A stretch of DNA of 64,000 nt from Fontimonas thermophila (GCF_900113085.1 NZ_FOOC01000002.1:124001-188000), one strand, 5' to 3'; counted from the first letter of the stretch, positions 16,507 through 25,694 are shown. The notes: generated by a model not told the origin, from the sequence alone. A program made the numbers and translations.

Positions 16507-17277
16507 ATGCGGATCAAAATCCTCGGTTGTAGCGGCGGCGTCGGTCCGGGGCTGCGCACGACCAGCCTGCTCGTCGACGAGGCGTTTCTGATCGACGCCG
16601 GTACTGGCGTCGGAGATTTGTCCCTGGCCCAACAGCGGCGCATCGGCCATGTGTTCTTGACGCATTGCCATCTCGATCATGTCTGCGGGCTTGCGTTCAT
16701 GGCCGACAATCTGTTCGGCTTGATCGAGCATCCGATCCAGGTGCACGCCACTGCGGAGACGCTGGCGACGCTGCGCGAGCACATCTTTAACTGGAAGATC
16801 TGGCCGGATTTCGCCGAGTTGCCCGATGAACGGACACCGCTGCTGCGTTGGTGTGAACTCGGGATCGGCGAGGCTTTCGAGATCGGCCCGGAGCACCGGC
16901 TGACGCCGTTTCGGGTGCTGCATACGGTGCCTGCGGTCGGCTATGCGATCGAGGGACGCCGTGGGGTGTTTGCATTCACTGGCGATACCTACGCCGACGA
17001 CGGCATGTGGAACTTTCTCAACCAATTGCCGCGCCTGGACAAGTTGATCATCGAGATCGCCTTTCCCGACGAACAGGCGGCGCTGGGCTATGCCGCCAAA
17101 CATTTCACGCCGGCCTTGCTCGGCAGCGAGTTGCAGAAACTCCAGCACCGCCCCCGGCTTTATCTCACCCACCATAAACCCGGTTGTGAGGCGCTCATCG
17201 AAAAACAATGCAAGGCGGCCTTGCGCGGCTGGGACTACGTGCATCTGCGCCGCGGCGATACCATCGCCTTCGACTGA
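16507..17277 (+). CDS. Metallo-beta-lactamase-fold hydrolase, class II cyclic-nucleotide phosphodiesterase-like
   Basis: The 256-residue protein has the metal motif THCHLDH, with His53, His55, Asp57 and His58, and a second-metal Asp in AFTGDTYADD. A further His is in KHFTPALLGSE and another in YLTHHKPG. The opening IKILGCSGGVGPGLRTTSLL matches class II 3',5'-cyclic nucleotide phosphodiesterase-like proteins of beta- and gammaproteobacteria. Hydrolysis of cAMP or cGMP is therefore possible, though general MBL hydrolases share the fold. No signal peptide is seen. It sits between ypjD and ffh, which in E. coli are direct neighbours. Confidence 0.8.
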   Translation: MRIKILGCSGGVGPGLRTTSLLVDEAFLIDAGTGVGDLSLAQQRRIGHVFLTHCHLDHVCGLAFMADNLFGLIEHPIQVHATAETLATLREHIFNWKIWPDFAELPDERTPLLRWCELGIGEAFEIGPEHRLTPFRVLHTVPAVGYAIEGRRGVFAFTGDTYADDGMWNFLNQLPRLDKLIIEIAFPDEQAALGYAAKHFTPALLGSELQKLQHRPRLYLTHHKPGCEALIEKQCKAALRGWDYVHLRRGDTIAFD

Positions 17278-17287
17278 GTATCGCGAA

Positions 17288-17293
17288 TAGAAT
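17288..17293 (+). promoter_or_regulatory. ffh: Candidate -10 of ffh
   Basis: TAGAAT is followed by ACGCCG, 27 bp ahead of the ffh start. Similar TAnAAT-plus-ACGC strings precede rpsP and acpP in this window. The -35 is weak. Confidence 0.35.
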
Positions 17294-17319
17294 ACGCCGT
17301 CCCGCCGGGGCGTTTTTCC

Positions 17320-18684
17320 ATGTTCGAAAATCTGACTGCGCGCTTATCCCGTGTCCTCGACTCGCTGCGTGGACAGGGGCGCTTGACCGAGGATCAGATC
17401 GACACAGCCGCGCGTGAGCTGCGCATGGCCCTGCTCGAGGCCGATGTCGCCCTGCCGGTGGTGAAGGACTTCATCGAGCACGTGCGGCAGAGGGCGCTGG
17501 GCGCCGAAATCACCCAGTCGCTGACTCCGGGCCAGGAATTCCTGCGCATCGTCCAGCAGGCGCTGACCGAGACGCTCGGCAGCCGGCCGGAGCCCTTGAA
17601 TCTGCGCCAGCAGCCGCCGGCCATCATCCTGATGGCGGGCTTGCAGGGTTCAGGCAAGACCACGACCACCGCCAAGCTCGCACGCCTGCTCAAGGAGCAG
17701 GAAAAGAAAAAGGTGATGGTCGTTTCCTGCGACGTTTACCGTCCAGCGGCGATCGAGCAGCTGCGCATCGTCGCGGGGCAGGTCGGGGTCGAGGTGTTTC
17801 CATCCGCCGTCGGGCAGGATCCCGTCACCATCGCGCAGAATGCGCTGGCCGAGGCCAGGCGGCAGTACGTCGATGTGCTGATCGTCGATACCGCCGGACG
17901 TACGACGGTCGATGAGGCCATGATGAAGGAGATTGCGGCCCTTCATGCGGCGCTCGATCCGGTCGAAACCCTGTTCGTCGTCGACAGCATGACCGGCCAG
18001 GATGCCGCCAAGACGGCGCGCGCGTTCGCCGACGTGTTGCCGCTGACCGGCGTCGTGCTGACCAAGATCGACGGCGATGCCCGTGGCGGTGCGGCGCTGT
18101 CGGTGCGTCAGGTCACTGGCAAGCCGATCAAGTTCATCGGCACCGGCGAGAAGACCGACAGGCTCGAGGTCTTTCATCCGGATCGCATCGCTGCCCGCAT
18201 TCTGGGGCAGGGCGATGTGCTGGGTTTGATCGAGGAGGCGGTCCGCAAGGTCGATCACGAAAAGGCCGCCCGCTTTGCCGAAAAACTCAAGAAGACCAAG
18301 AGCTTCGACCTCGAGGATTTTCGCGAGCAGATGTTGCAGATGCAGAAGATGGGCAGCATGGCTTCGCTGCTGGAGAAGCTGCCCGGGGGAGCGCAGATAC
18401 AGGCGCAGCTCCAGCACATCGATGCCGACAAGCAGGTGCGCCGGACGATCGCCATCATCAACTCGATGACGATCCAGGAGCGCCGTCATCCCGATCTGAT
18501 CAAGGCTTCGCGCAAACGTCGCATCGCCGCCGGCAGCGGCGTCGAGGTCCAGGAGGTCAACCGCCTGCTGCGCCAGTTCGAGACTACGCGCGAGATGATG
18601 AAAAAGGTCGCAAGCGGCGGTATGGCCAAGCTGATGCGCTCGATGGCCGGGCGTCTGCCTCCCGGCATCTTGCCCCGGCGTTGA
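17320..18684 (+). CDS. ffh: Signal recognition particle protein Ffh
   Basis: This 454-residue SRP54 GTPase binds signal sequences of nascent membrane proteins and 4.5S RNA. It has the N domain (about 1-85), then the G domain with GLQGSGKTTTTAKLA (about 107-121), DVYRPAAIEQL, DTAGR and TKIDGDARGG. The Met-rich M domain follows, with FREQMLQMQKMGSMASLL (about 333-350) and the RNA-binding SGVEVQEVNRLLRQF. The length is normal. It is followed at once by a TlpA-like gene rather than by rpsP. Confidence 0.98.
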   Translation: MFENLTARLSRVLDSLRGQGRLTEDQIDTAARELRMALLEADVALPVVKDFIEHVRQRALGAEITQSLTPGQEFLRIVQQALTETLGSRPEPLNLRQQPPAIILMAGLQGSGKTTTTAKLARLLKEQEKKKVMVVSCDVYRPAAIEQLRIVAGQVGVEVFPSAVGQDPVTIAQNALAEARRQYVDVLIVDTAGRTTVDEAMMKEIAALHAALDPVETLFVVDSMTGQDAAKTARAFADVLPLTGVVLTKIDGDARGGAALSVRQVTGKPIKFIGTGEKTDRLEVFHPDRIAARILGQGDVLGLIEEAVRKVDHEKAARFAEKLKKTKSFDLEDFREQMLQMQKMGSMASLLEKLPGGAQIQAQLQHIDADKQVRRTIAIINSMTIQERRHPDLIKASRKRRIAAGSGVEVQEVNRLLRQFETTREMMKKVASGGMAKLMRSMAGRLPPGILPRR

Positions 18685-18687
18685 GAC

Positions 18688-19251
18688 TTGCACCCGTCCG
18701 TGTTCCTGCGCCTGTTTGCGACCCTGTTGTTCGCCGCACTGAGCACAGCGGCGCGCGCCGGAGAGATCGGTCCGGGCATCCGCGCGCCGGAAGCTGCGGG
18801 GGTGGTCATCAACGGTCCGCCGAATGCCAAGGTCAGCACGCTGCAGGGGCGGGTACTGGTGGTCGAATTCTGGGCTTCTTGGTGTGGGCCGTGCATCGAA
18901 TCGATGCCGCGGCTCGACGCCTTGCGCCGTGAAGTGCAGGCCCAGGGTCTGGGCGACCGTTTCGAAATTCTGGCGGTGGGGCTGGACAAGCGGCTCGAGG
19001 ATGCCCGCCGTTTTCTGCAGGCGCGACCGGTGTCGTACCCGGTCGTGGTCGACACGGTTGGTATCGCCTCCCGCAATTACGGTGTCTGGCGTCTGCCGGC
19101 GACTTTTCTCGTCGATGCCAACGGCCATATCAACCAGATCTATCACGGCTACGGTCCCACGTTCGGCGACGATCTGCGCATGCGTGTGTTCGCCTTGCTG
19201 CGCGCGCCGGAGGCGAACGCACAAGCCTCCGAAAGCACTGGAAATCCGTAG
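18688..19251 (+). CDS. TlpA-like periplasmic thiol:disulfide oxidoreductase
   Basis: This 187-residue thioredoxin-fold protein has a cleavable signal peptide (hydrophobic core LFATLLFAALS, likely cut after ARA near residue 25). The active site is WASWCGPC (about 68-75), followed by the TlpA/ResA-type SMPRLDALRREV. The cis-Pro segment is RLPATFLVD. It should reduce or isomerise disulfides in the periplasm. The start is uncertain: TTG at 18688 gives the best signal peptide, and a GTG at 18700 is also possible. It lies 3 bp after ffh and upstream of rpsP, a position where E. coli has no gene. Confidence 0.85.
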   Translation: MHPSVFLRLFATLLFAALSTAARAGEIGPGIRAPEAAGVVINGPPNAKVSTLQGRVLVVEFWASWCGPCIESMPRLDALRREVQAQGLGDRFEILAVGLDKRLEDARRFLQARPVSYPVVVDTVGIASRNYGVWRLPATFLVDANGHINQIYHGYGPTFGDDLRMRVFALLRAPEANAQASESTGNP

Positions 19252-19260
19252 CAGAGTCGC

Positions 19261-19266
19261 TACAAT
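19261..19266 (+). promoter_or_regulatory. rpsP: Candidate -10 of the rpsP operon
   Basis: TACAAT followed by ACGCGGCC lies 49 bp ahead of rpsP. The -35 (CTGGAA region near 19238) is poor. It resembles the element before acpP. Confidence 0.35.
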
Positions 19267-19314
19267 ACGCGGCCTTTCAGCGGCCCGGTGCCGCTTTTGT
19301 CATTGGATATCGAC

Positions 19315-19566
19315 ATGGTCACGATTCGACTGGCTCGTGCCGGCGCCAAGAAGCGTCCGTTCTATCACATCGTTGCGGCCGACAAGCGCAGTTCGCGGGA
19401 TGGCCGTTTCATCGAGCGCCTCGGCTCCTACAATCCGAACGCCAGGGGTGCCGAGCAAAAGCTCGTGATTGACCTGGGCAAGGTCGAGCAGTGGCGCAAG
19501 AACGGCGCGCAGGTGTCCGAGCGCGTGGCCTACCTGATCAAGCAGGCCGCGGCCAAGGCTGCCTGA
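19315..19566 (+). CDS. rpsP: 30S ribosomal protein S16
   Basis: The 83-residue protein begins [20 protein letters not shown], the S16 signature, and has [13 protein letters not shown] frame extending nine residues further upstream does not match S16. The RBS is weak. rimM starts 5 bp later, giving the conserved rpsP-rimM-trmD-rplS operon. Confidence 0.97.
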   Translation: MVTIRLARAGAKKRPFYHIVAADKRSSRDGRFIERLGSYNPNARGAEQKLVIDLGKVEQWRKNGAQVSERVAYLIKQAAAKAA

Positions 19567-19571
19567 GGACG

Positions 19572-20096
19572 ATGGCAGGGCGCCGGCTGACGCTGGGCCG
19601 CGTCGCCGGGGTGTATGGCGTGCGGGGCTGGCTGCGCATCGACTCGCAGACTCGTCCGCCTACGAAGATCCTCGACTACCCGCGCTGGTGGCTCCGGCAC
19701 AACGGGCAGGATGTCGAGGTGCGGAAAATCCAGGGCCACGCGCATGGACGCGGCGTGGTGGCACAGATCGAGGATGCGGCGGGACGGGTGATCGATGACC
19801 GTGACGCGGCCTCCCGGCTGATCGGTGCCGAGATCGCGGTGGATCGCGAAGATCTACCCAGGCTGCCGAAGGGGCAGTATTACTGGGTCGATCTGATCGG
19901 TCTGACCGTGGTCAATCCGTCCGGCACGTTGCTCGGCACCGTACAGGACATGACGAGCAACGGTGTACAGGACGTGTTGGTGGTCGTCGACGAGGCGGGC
20001 GTGGAGCGGCTGATCCCGTTCGTGCGCCGGCACATCGTCAAGCGGGTGGAGCTGGCGGCCGGTCGCATCATCTGCGACTGGGAGCTGGATTACTGA
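19572..20096 (+). CDS. rimM: 16S rRNA processing protein RimM
   Basis: The 174-residue protein has the RimM N-terminal barrel ([16 protein letters not shown], about 7-22) and a C-terminal PRC barrel beginning with [14 protein letters not shown]. It binds S19 and helps 30S head maturation. The start chosen is MAGRRLTLG, 5 bp after rpsP; the frame is open further upstream, but that part overlaps rpsP and does not look like RimM. trmD begins 1 bp after the stop. Confidence 0.96.
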   Translation: MAGRRLTLGRVAGVYGVRGWLRIDSQTRPPTKILDYPRWWLRHNGQDVEVRKIQGHAHGRGVVAQIEDAAGRVIDDRDAASRLIGAEIAVDREDLPRLPKGQYYWVDLIGLTVVNPSGTLLGTVQDMTSNGVQDVLVVVDEAGVERLIPFVRRHIVKRVELAAGRIICDWELDY

Positions 20097-20097
20097 G

Positions 20098-20841
20098 ATG
20101 AAAATCGAGGTGATCAGCCTGTTTCCGGCACTCGTGGAACAGGTCGTGCGGTATGGTATGCCGAGGATCGCCGTCGAGAACGGGCAGTTGTCGCTGCAGG
20201 CGCGCGATCTGCGCGATTACAGCGAGAACCGCTGGCGCCGGGTCGATGACCGGCCTTACGGCGGTGGTCCGGGCATGGTCATGGAGGCCGGTCCGCTGGC
20301 CGCGGCCGTTGCGGCCGCGAAGGCGGCGCTTGGTGAGGCGAAGGTGGTGTTGCTTTCGCCGCAGGGTGAACGCTTCGACCAGGCCTGGGCGCACCGGCTG
20401 GCCCGCGAGCAGGGTTTGATCCTGCTCTGCGGACGTTACGAGGGGCTCGACGAACGCTTCGTGCGGACATGTGTGGATTTGGAATTGTCGCTGGGCGACT
20501 TTGTGTTGTCGGGCGGCGAGCTGGCAGCGATGGTCGTCGTGGACGCCATCGCCAGACTGTTGCCCGGAGTGCTGGGGCACGCGCAGTCGGCGGAGAACGA
20601 TTCGTTCTCAAACGGACTGCTCGACCATCCGCACTACACGCGCCCGGAAACCTGGCGCGGGCAGGATGTGCCGGAGGTGTTGCTGTCCGGCGACCACGCG
20701 CGTATCGCGCGCTGGCGCCTGAAGCAGGCGCTCGGGCAGACATGGTTGAAACGGCCTGATCTCCTTGCGGAGGTCAAGCTGGACGAAGAGGCAAGGACGC
20801 TGCTCGGGGAGTTCATCTCCGAACAGCGAATCGACGGGTAA
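20098..20841 (+). CDS. trmD: tRNA (guanine-N1)-methyltransferase TrmD
   Basis: This 247-residue SPOUT-fold enzyme forms m1G37 in tRNAs and prevents frameshifting. It opens [14 protein letters not shown] and has the [13 protein letters not shown] loop (about 50-62), the trefoil-knot SAM site with [13 protein letters not shown] and [13 protein letters not shown], and [18 protein letters not shown]. The length is normal. The start is 1 bp after the rimM stop. Confidence 0.98.
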   Translation: MKIEVISLFPALVEQVVRYGMPRIAVENGQLSLQARDLRDYSENRWRRVDDRPYGGGPGMVMEAGPLAAAVAAAKAALGEAKVVLLSPQGERFDQAWAHRLAREQGLILLCGRYEGLDERFVRTCVDLELSLGDFVLSGGELAAMVVVDAIARLLPGVLGHAQSAENDSFSNGLLDHPHYTRPETWRGQDVPEVLLSGDHARIARWRLKQALGQTWLKRPDLLAEVKLDEEARTLLGEFISEQRIDG

Positions 20842-20864
20842 CCGTAGTGATGTGGGTGACGACG

Positions 20865-21218
20865 ATGCGCACGAACAAAATCATTGCCGCGATCGAAGCG
20901 GAGCAGATGACCAAGAAGGTTCCGGACTTCCGAGCCGGTGACACCGTCGAGGTTAAGGTCAAGGTGAAGGAGGGCGACCGCGAGCGTCTGCAGGCCTTCG
21001 AGGGCGTGGTCATCGCCAAGCGCAACCGCGGCCTGCACTCGGCGTTTACGGTGCGCAAGGTCTCGCATGGCGAGGGTGTCGAGCGCGTGTTCCAGACCTA
21101 CAGCCCGCAGGTAGCCGAAATCACCGTCAAGCGCCGCGGTGATGTGCGCCGCGCCAAGCTCTATTATCTGCGCGGGCTCTCGGGCAAGGCCGCTCGGATC
21201 ACAGAAAAGCTTGTATAA
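20865..21218 (+). CDS. rplS: 50S ribosomal protein L19
   Basis: The 117-residue form starts at [15 protein letters not shown], with GGTGA 5 bases upstream; two upstream ATGs (20847, 20850) would add six residues not typical of L19. The core [18 protein letters not shown] and [12 protein letters not shown] is conserved. L19 lies at the subunit interface. It is the last gene of the operon, followed by a strong terminator. Confidence 0.96.
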   Translation: MRTNKIIAAIEAEQMTKKVPDFRAGDTVEVKVKVKEGDRERLQAFEGVVIAKRNRGLHSAFTVRKVSHGEGVERVFQTYSPQVAEITVKRRGDVRRAKLYYLRGLSGKAARITEKLV

Positions 21219-21247
21219 TCAATAGATCACATTGTTCTTTCATAAAA

Positions 21248-21275
21248 GCCTGCGGCCGTGGGCCGCGGGCTTTTT
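21248..21275 (+). terminator. rplS: Intrinsic terminator of the rpsP-rplS operon
   Basis: GCCTGCGGCC pairs with GGCCGCGGGC (one mismatch or wobble) around GTG and is followed by TTTTT. Confidence 0.85.
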
Positions 21276-21413
21276 GCGTTCGCAGGCTTGCGCCTGGTGG
21301 CCTCAAGGGCCTGGGCTAGCCGTGGTGCATGTGCCAGTCGCCACGGTAGGATTCGGAGGCAAGGTGGCGGTGATGCCGACGGGTACGGATTCCACTGCGG
21401 CATACTGTGCTTC

Positions 21414-22430
21414 ATGTTGCCACCGCTGCATGAACAACCGGTTCCGTTCATCACCTTGCCCAACTGGGTCAAGGCGGCGACGGCCTGTGGGTTCAACATC
21501 GAGCCGATTTTTGCGCGCCTGGGGATCCAGACCGATTTGCTGCACCTTGAGGAGGCGACGATCAGTCCGCCGCTACTCGGCCAGGTCATGGAGGCCTGTG
21601 TCGCAGCCTCGCGTGCGCAGCATTTCCCGTTCATGCTCGGGGAGACCTTTGCGTTCGACTATCTTCCCGATATCGGTACTTTTCTGGCGACGAGTCCGAC
21701 TTTGCGCGATGCCTTGCGCGTATTCGACTGGGTCCGCGAATTGATCAATCCGATGATCGATTTCCGGCTCCACGAGGAGGGAGAGACGGCGGCACTCGTG
21801 CTCGTCGGCGAACGTGCGGTGACCGGGCAGGATCGTTACTTCATCGAATCAATCTTTGCCTCGGTGACCAAGTTTGGGCGCATGCTCGCAGGCGATCTGG
21901 AGCGGTTTGCGCGGCTGCGTTTCCGGTATTCGGCGCCGCCGTATGCTGCCTGTTACGCGTCGTACTTTCGGGTGCCGGTCTTTTTCGATCAGCCGGTCAA
22001 TGCGCTCGAACTGCCGCGTCATCATCTCGATACGCCGCTGGAGGGCGGCTTCCCAAAGCTGCACGAGCAGGCCGAGCGGCGTATCGCCCAGCGGCTTGCG
22101 CAAATGCCGCGGCGCACGGGCATCGTTGCGGCCATTGAGGCCGCCTATGAGGAAAATCCGCAGTTGCTGGGACGCGGGATCGAGGCGGTCGCGCGGCATC
22201 TGGGTTTACATCCGCGAACGTTGCAGCGCCGTTTGCGGCAGGAGGGCGAATCCTTCGGCACGCTGCTCGACCGCGTGCGTTACCGCATGGCCCTGCGCGA
22301 CCTGCAGCGGCCCGATTTGAGCCTGGAGACGATCAGCGAGCGCCTGGGTTTTTCCGACCGGCGCAGCTTTACCCGCGCCTTCACGCGCTGGGCTGGGGTG
22401 AGCCCCAGCAGCTTTCGCAATCGCCGCTAA
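21414..22430 (+). CDS. AraC-family transcriptional regulator, OruR-like
   Basis: With the start at MLPPLHEQPVPF the protein has 338 residues, normal for this subgroup; the frame is open further upstream but the extra residues look non-coding. The N-terminal part (about 1-210) is the arabinose-binding-type domain PF12625 found in OruR and ArgR-like AraC regulators. The C-terminal part (about 235-338) holds two helix-turn-helix motifs, with VARHLGLHPRTLQRRLRQEG and ISERLGFSDRRSFTRAF. Such regulators often control neighbouring lipid or amino-acid catabolic genes, and the next gene is a candidate target. The effector is unknown. Confidence 0.85.
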   Translation: MLPPLHEQPVPFITLPNWVKAATACGFNIEPIFARLGIQTDLLHLEEATISPPLLGQVMEACVAASRAQHFPFMLGETFAFDYLPDIGTFLATSPTLRDALRVFDWVRELINPMIDFRLHEEGETAALVLVGERAVTGQDRYFIESIFASVTKFGRMLAGDLERFARLRFRYSAPPYAACYASYFRVPVFFDQPVNALELPRHHLDTPLEGGFPKLHEQAERRIAQRLAQMPRRTGIVAAIEAAYEENPQLLGRGIEAVARHLGLHPRTLQRRLRQEGESFGTLLDRVRYRMALRDLQRPDLSLETISERLGFSDRRSFTRAFTRWAGVSPSSFRNRR

Positions 22431-22553
22431 GCGCTGGAACCGGCTATGTTTTGATGCTGTCGCGATTTGTTCCTCGGGCGTCGCCGGCGGTCATAGCGTG
22501 CACCGGGGCACGGCATTAGAGTCGGCTTGCTACCCGATTGCAGGAGCTGGTGT

Positions 22554-23432
22554 ATGGATCAAGCGACACGGCGGATCACGCCGCGCAAGGGACCGGATTT
22601 CGGGCTCGACGGTGACATCCCCCGCTACTGGTTCGACAACGATCCGTTCAAGACGCGGTTTTTTGATGCGATGTCGCTGCTGTTCCCGGAAGGGGAGAAA
22701 TTCTTCATCGCCTGCGTGCGCGACTACCGTGACCAGATCACCGATCCAGACCTCCAGGCGCAGGTCAAGGATTTCATCTATCAAGAGGGCCAGCACGGCA
22801 TCGTGCATACGCGCTTCAACGACCGCCTCAAAGCCCAGGGCATCGCCGTCGATCACATCCTGCAGCGGCAGAAAGAGATCATGTTCGGCTTTTTCCGCAA
22901 GCGTTTCCCGCCCGTCTATACGCTTGGACAAACCGCAGCGGCCGAGCACATGACCGCGCTCATGGCACACGGTTTTTTCTCCAACCCCATGTTCGCCAAG
23001 GCCGACCCGCGCATCCGCGCGATGTACGCCTGGCATGCAGTCGAGGAAATCGAACACAAGGCGGTGGCCTTCGACGTGTTCCAGAAAGTCGCCAGAGGCG
23101 GGTATCTCGTGCGCATCCTGAGCATGCTGCAGGTGTCCTTGAGCTTCCCGCTGCATGTATTCCTGATCATGGCGCATATGTTCAAAGTCGATGGCGTGAA
23201 GAACCGCCTGCGCGTCTGGCTGCGGGGGCTGTGGTGGCTCTATGGCCCAGGTGGGTTGTATCCGCGCCTGCTGCCGCATTACCTCGCCTATTTCAAACCG
23301 GGGTTCCATCCGTGGAAACATGGCGACATGCGTCTCTACCACGAGTGGACCCGTGCCTTCGAACGTCACCGCGGCGATGCCATCGCGGCCGCCGACGCGG
23401 TGATGGGGCGTGTGCTCGCAGCAGCAGCCTGA
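22554..23432 (+). CDS. Metal-dependent hydrolase of the PF10118 type
   Basis: The 292-residue protein matches the family once called predicted metal-dependent hydrolase. It is His/Glu-rich with ferritin-like spacing: YQEGQHGIVHTRFN (about 79-92), AEHMTALMAHGFF, and WHAVEEIEHKAVAFDVF (about 159-175). The conserved E-x-x-H pairs suggest a di-metal site. A hydrophobic region (SLSFPLHVFLIMAHMF, about 200-215) suggests membrane contact. GGAG precedes the ATG at 7 bases. It lies 123 bp after an OruR-like regulator in the same direction. The reaction is not established. Confidence 0.8.
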   Translation: MDQATRRITPRKGPDFGLDGDIPRYWFDNDPFKTRFFDAMSLLFPEGEKFFIACVRDYRDQITDPDLQAQVKDFIYQEGQHGIVHTRFNDRLKAQGIAVDHILQRQKEIMFGFFRKRFPPVYTLGQTAAAEHMTALMAHGFFSNPMFAKADPRIRAMYAWHAVEEIEHKAVAFDVFQKVARGGYLVRILSMLQVSLSFPLHVFLIMAHMFKVDGVKNRLRVWLRGLWWLYGPGGLYPRLLPHYLAYFKPGFHPWKHGDMRLYHEWTRAFERHRGDAIAAADAVMGRVLAAAA

Positions 23433-23449
23433 CGGACCGGGTCAGGCTG
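23426..23449 (+). repeat. Inverted repeat at the end of the hydrolase gene with repeated CAGGCTG
   Basis: CAGCCTGA and TCAGGCTG form a perfect 8-bp hairpin spanning the stop codon. CAGGCTG then recurs at 23457 and 23475, so three direct copies lie within 40 bp. No T-run follows. The 192-bp gap to lpdA holds nothing else I recognise except a possible -10. Confidence 0.45.
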
Positions 23450-23595
23450 AAACTGACAGGCTGGAACCGACTTACAGGCTGCTATGACCGGCTTGTTGCT
23501 CGCGTTGCATCCATTGCGCTCGACGCCGAAACGCTGATCTGCCGGTGGGGCCGGTGTGCGGGTTTGCACGCATGGCGACCGCACACCGGGGCCGT

Positions 23596-23601
23596 TAGAA
23601 T
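23596..23601 (+). promoter_or_regulatory. lpdA: Candidate -10 of lpdA
   Basis: TAGAAT followed by GCGTGCGG lies 24 bp before the lpdA start. There is no convincing -35. Confidence 0.3.
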
Positions 23602-23624
23602 GCGTGCGGCCAACAAGGAGCGAC

Positions 23625-25061
23625 ATGAGCAACGAATACGATGTCGTCGTGATCGGCGGCGGACCCGCCGGTTATCCCTGTGCAATCCGTGCATCCCAGC
23701 TCGGGTTTAAGACTGCGTGCATCGATGCCTGGCTGAACAAGGACAACACGCCGGCTTTCGGGGGTACCTGCCTCAATGCGGGATGCATTCCCTCAAAGGC
23801 CCTGCTCGAATCCTCGGAGCTCTACTACCGCATGCGGCACGAGGCCGCAGCGCACGGCATCGGCAGCGGCACGCTCACGCTGGATCTCGCCAAGATGCAG
23901 CAGCGCAAGCAGTCGGTGTCGCGACAGCTCACCGGCGGGATCAAGACGTTGTTTGCCGCGAACAAGGTCACCGGGCTGCATGGGACGGGGCGCCTGCTCG
24001 GTGAAGGCCGGGTCGAGTTCAAGGCTCACGATGGCGCAACGGAGGTGCTCAAGGCACGGCACATTGTTGTTGCCACCGGCTCCGAGCCGGTGAATCTGAA
24101 GATCGCGCCATTCGACGGCGAACGGATCGTGGATTCCTGGGGGGCGCTCGATTTCACCGAGGTCCCCGAGACGCTTGGAATCATCGGGGCCGGCGTGATC
24201 GGCGTCGAGCTGGGCAGTGTCTGGAGCCGCCTGGGGGCCAGGACCGTGATCCTCGAGGCGCTGCCGAATTTTCTGCCGATGGTCGATGCGCAGATCGCGC
24301 GCGAGGCGCTGCGTCACCTGACCAAGCAGGGGCTGGACATCCGGCTCGGTGCCAAGGTGCTGTCGGCCAAGAACAATGGCAAGGATGTCACCGTCGAATA
24401 CGAACTCAACGGCGAACGCAGCAGCGAGCGCTTCGAGAAGCTCATCGTCGCCGTCGGCCGCCGGCCGTATACGAAAGGCGCCGGGCTCGAGCAGATCGGC
24501 GTGCAGCTCGATGAACGCGGTTTCGTCAAGGTCGATGCACATTACAGGACCAACGTGCCCGGTGTTTATGCGATCGGGGATGTCATCGGGGGGGCGATGC
24601 TCGCGCACAAGGGCATCGAGGAAGGCGTGGCTCTCGCCGAGCAGCTTGCCGGTCACCACACGCAGGTGAACTACAATGCGGTGCCGAGCGTGGTCTATAC
24701 CGCGCCGGAGATCGGATGGGTGGGTTTGTCGGAAGAGCAGGCCAGAGCCAAAGGGCACGAGGTCAAGACGGGCCTGGGTCCGTTCGCCGCCAATGGCCGT
24801 GCCAAGGCGATGGAACAGGCCGCAGGCTCGATCAAGGTCATCGCCGATGCCAAGACTGACCGTATCCTCGGCGTGCACATGGTCGGTCCGTATGTCTCCG
24901 AGCTGCTCGCCGAGGCTGTACTGGCTCTCGAGTTCGCGGCCACCTGCGAGGATATTGCGCTGACCATGCATGGCCATCCGACGCTCTCCGAAAATTTTCA
25001 CGAAGCAGTGCTGCTCGTCGACGGCCGCGCCGTGCATGCCGTCAACAAGCCCAAGAAGTAG
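23625..25061 (+). CDS. lpdA: Dihydrolipoyl dehydrogenase (E3)
   Basis: This 478-residue flavoprotein reoxidises dihydrolipoamide of 2-oxoacid dehydrogenase and glycine-cleavage complexes with NAD+. It has the FAD-binding VVVIGGGPAGYPCAI (about 7-21), the redox disulfide GGTCLNAGCIPSKAL (Cys about 48 and 53), the NAD site IIGAGVIGVELGSVW, FAD site 2 YAIGDVIGGAMLAHKG, and the catalytic His-Glu in MHGHPTLSENFHEAV. AAGGAG precedes the ATG at 6 bases. No E1 or E2 gene is adjacent; it may serve complexes encoded elsewhere. Confidence 0.95.
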   Translation: MSNEYDVVVIGGGPAGYPCAIRASQLGFKTACIDAWLNKDNTPAFGGTCLNAGCIPSKALLESSELYYRMRHEAAAHGIGSGTLTLDLAKMQQRKQSVSRQLTGGIKTLFAANKVTGLHGTGRLLGEGRVEFKAHDGATEVLKARHIVVATGSEPVNLKIAPFDGERIVDSWGALDFTEVPETLGIIGAGVIGVELGSVWSRLGARTVILEALPNFLPMVDAQIAREALRHLTKQGLDIRLGAKVLSAKNNGKDVTVEYELNGERSSERFEKLIVAVGRRPYTKGAGLEQIGVQLDERGFVKVDAHYRTNVPGVYAIGDVIGGAMLAHKGIEEGVALAEQLAGHHTQVNYNAVPSVVYTAPEIGWVGLSEEQARAKGHEVKTGLGPFAANGRAKAMEQAAGSIKVIADAKTDRILGVHMVGPYVSELLAEAVLALEFAATCEDIALTMHGHPTLSENFHEAVLLVDGRAVHAVNKPKK

Positions 25062-25099
25062 TGGTGTTATCCATAGCCTACGGTTCGGGGGACAAACTC

Positions 25100-25678
25100 A
25101 TGACGAAGATTCTGGGAATGCTGGGCGTTTCCGCGCTGATGCTGGCCACGGCCGCACACGCCGAGATCATCGATGTCTCGGTCGGCGATGGCAGTGTGCG
25201 CGGTGCTTTGTACGGCCCGCTGTCGCGCGCATTCGAGGGCACCAAGGGGCAGTATGACGTCGGTGTGATCGTCCGCCCCGAGCGCGACGATGACCTGCTC
25301 GTGACCCATGTCGGTGCCTTGGTCACCGGCGATGCCGGAGCCCAGCAGTTCGAGCTCGCCGCGGGCCTGGGGCTGCGCGGTGTCTATGTCGGTCGCGACC
25401 ATGACAGCGGTGGCGCTCTTGCCCTCGGCGGCCAGGCCGAGGCGCGATATCCGGGTTATGAACGCTTCGGTTTGTCGGTATACGGCTATTACGCGCCCGA
25501 GGTGCTGAGCTTCGGTGAGTTCGATCAGTACTACGAAATCGGTACGGGTTTGGATTATCAGGTCATCAGGAGTGCATCGGTCTATATCGGCTACCGCAAT
25601 GTCAACCTGCGTCTGGAAAACGGTGGCGACATCACCGCTGACAACGGCTTGCACGTAGGAATGCGTCTGAGTTTCTGA
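25100..25678 (+). CDS. YfaZ-like outer membrane protein
   Basis: The 192-residue protein has a signal peptide (ILGMLGVSALMLATAAHA, cut near residue 21). The mature part has alternating beta-strand patterns and aromatic girdles and ends in ...GLHVGMRLSF, a C-terminal Phe typical of outer-membrane barrels. It resembles the YfaZ family. GGGGGA lies 7 bases before the ATG; the frame is open upstream, but those residues would disrupt the signal peptide. It lies 38 bp after lpdA. The function is unknown. Confidence 0.75.
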   Translation: MTKILGMLGVSALMLATAAHAEIIDVSVGDGSVRGALYGPLSRAFEGTKGQYDVGVIVRPERDDDLLVTHVGALVTGDAGAQQFELAAGLGLRGVYVGRDHDSGGALALGGQAEARYPGYERFGLSVYGYYAPEVLSFGEFDQYYEIGTGLDYQVIRSASVYIGYRNVNLRLENGGDITADNGLHVGMRLSF

Positions 25679-25694
25679 GCGGTGCAGAGGGTTT

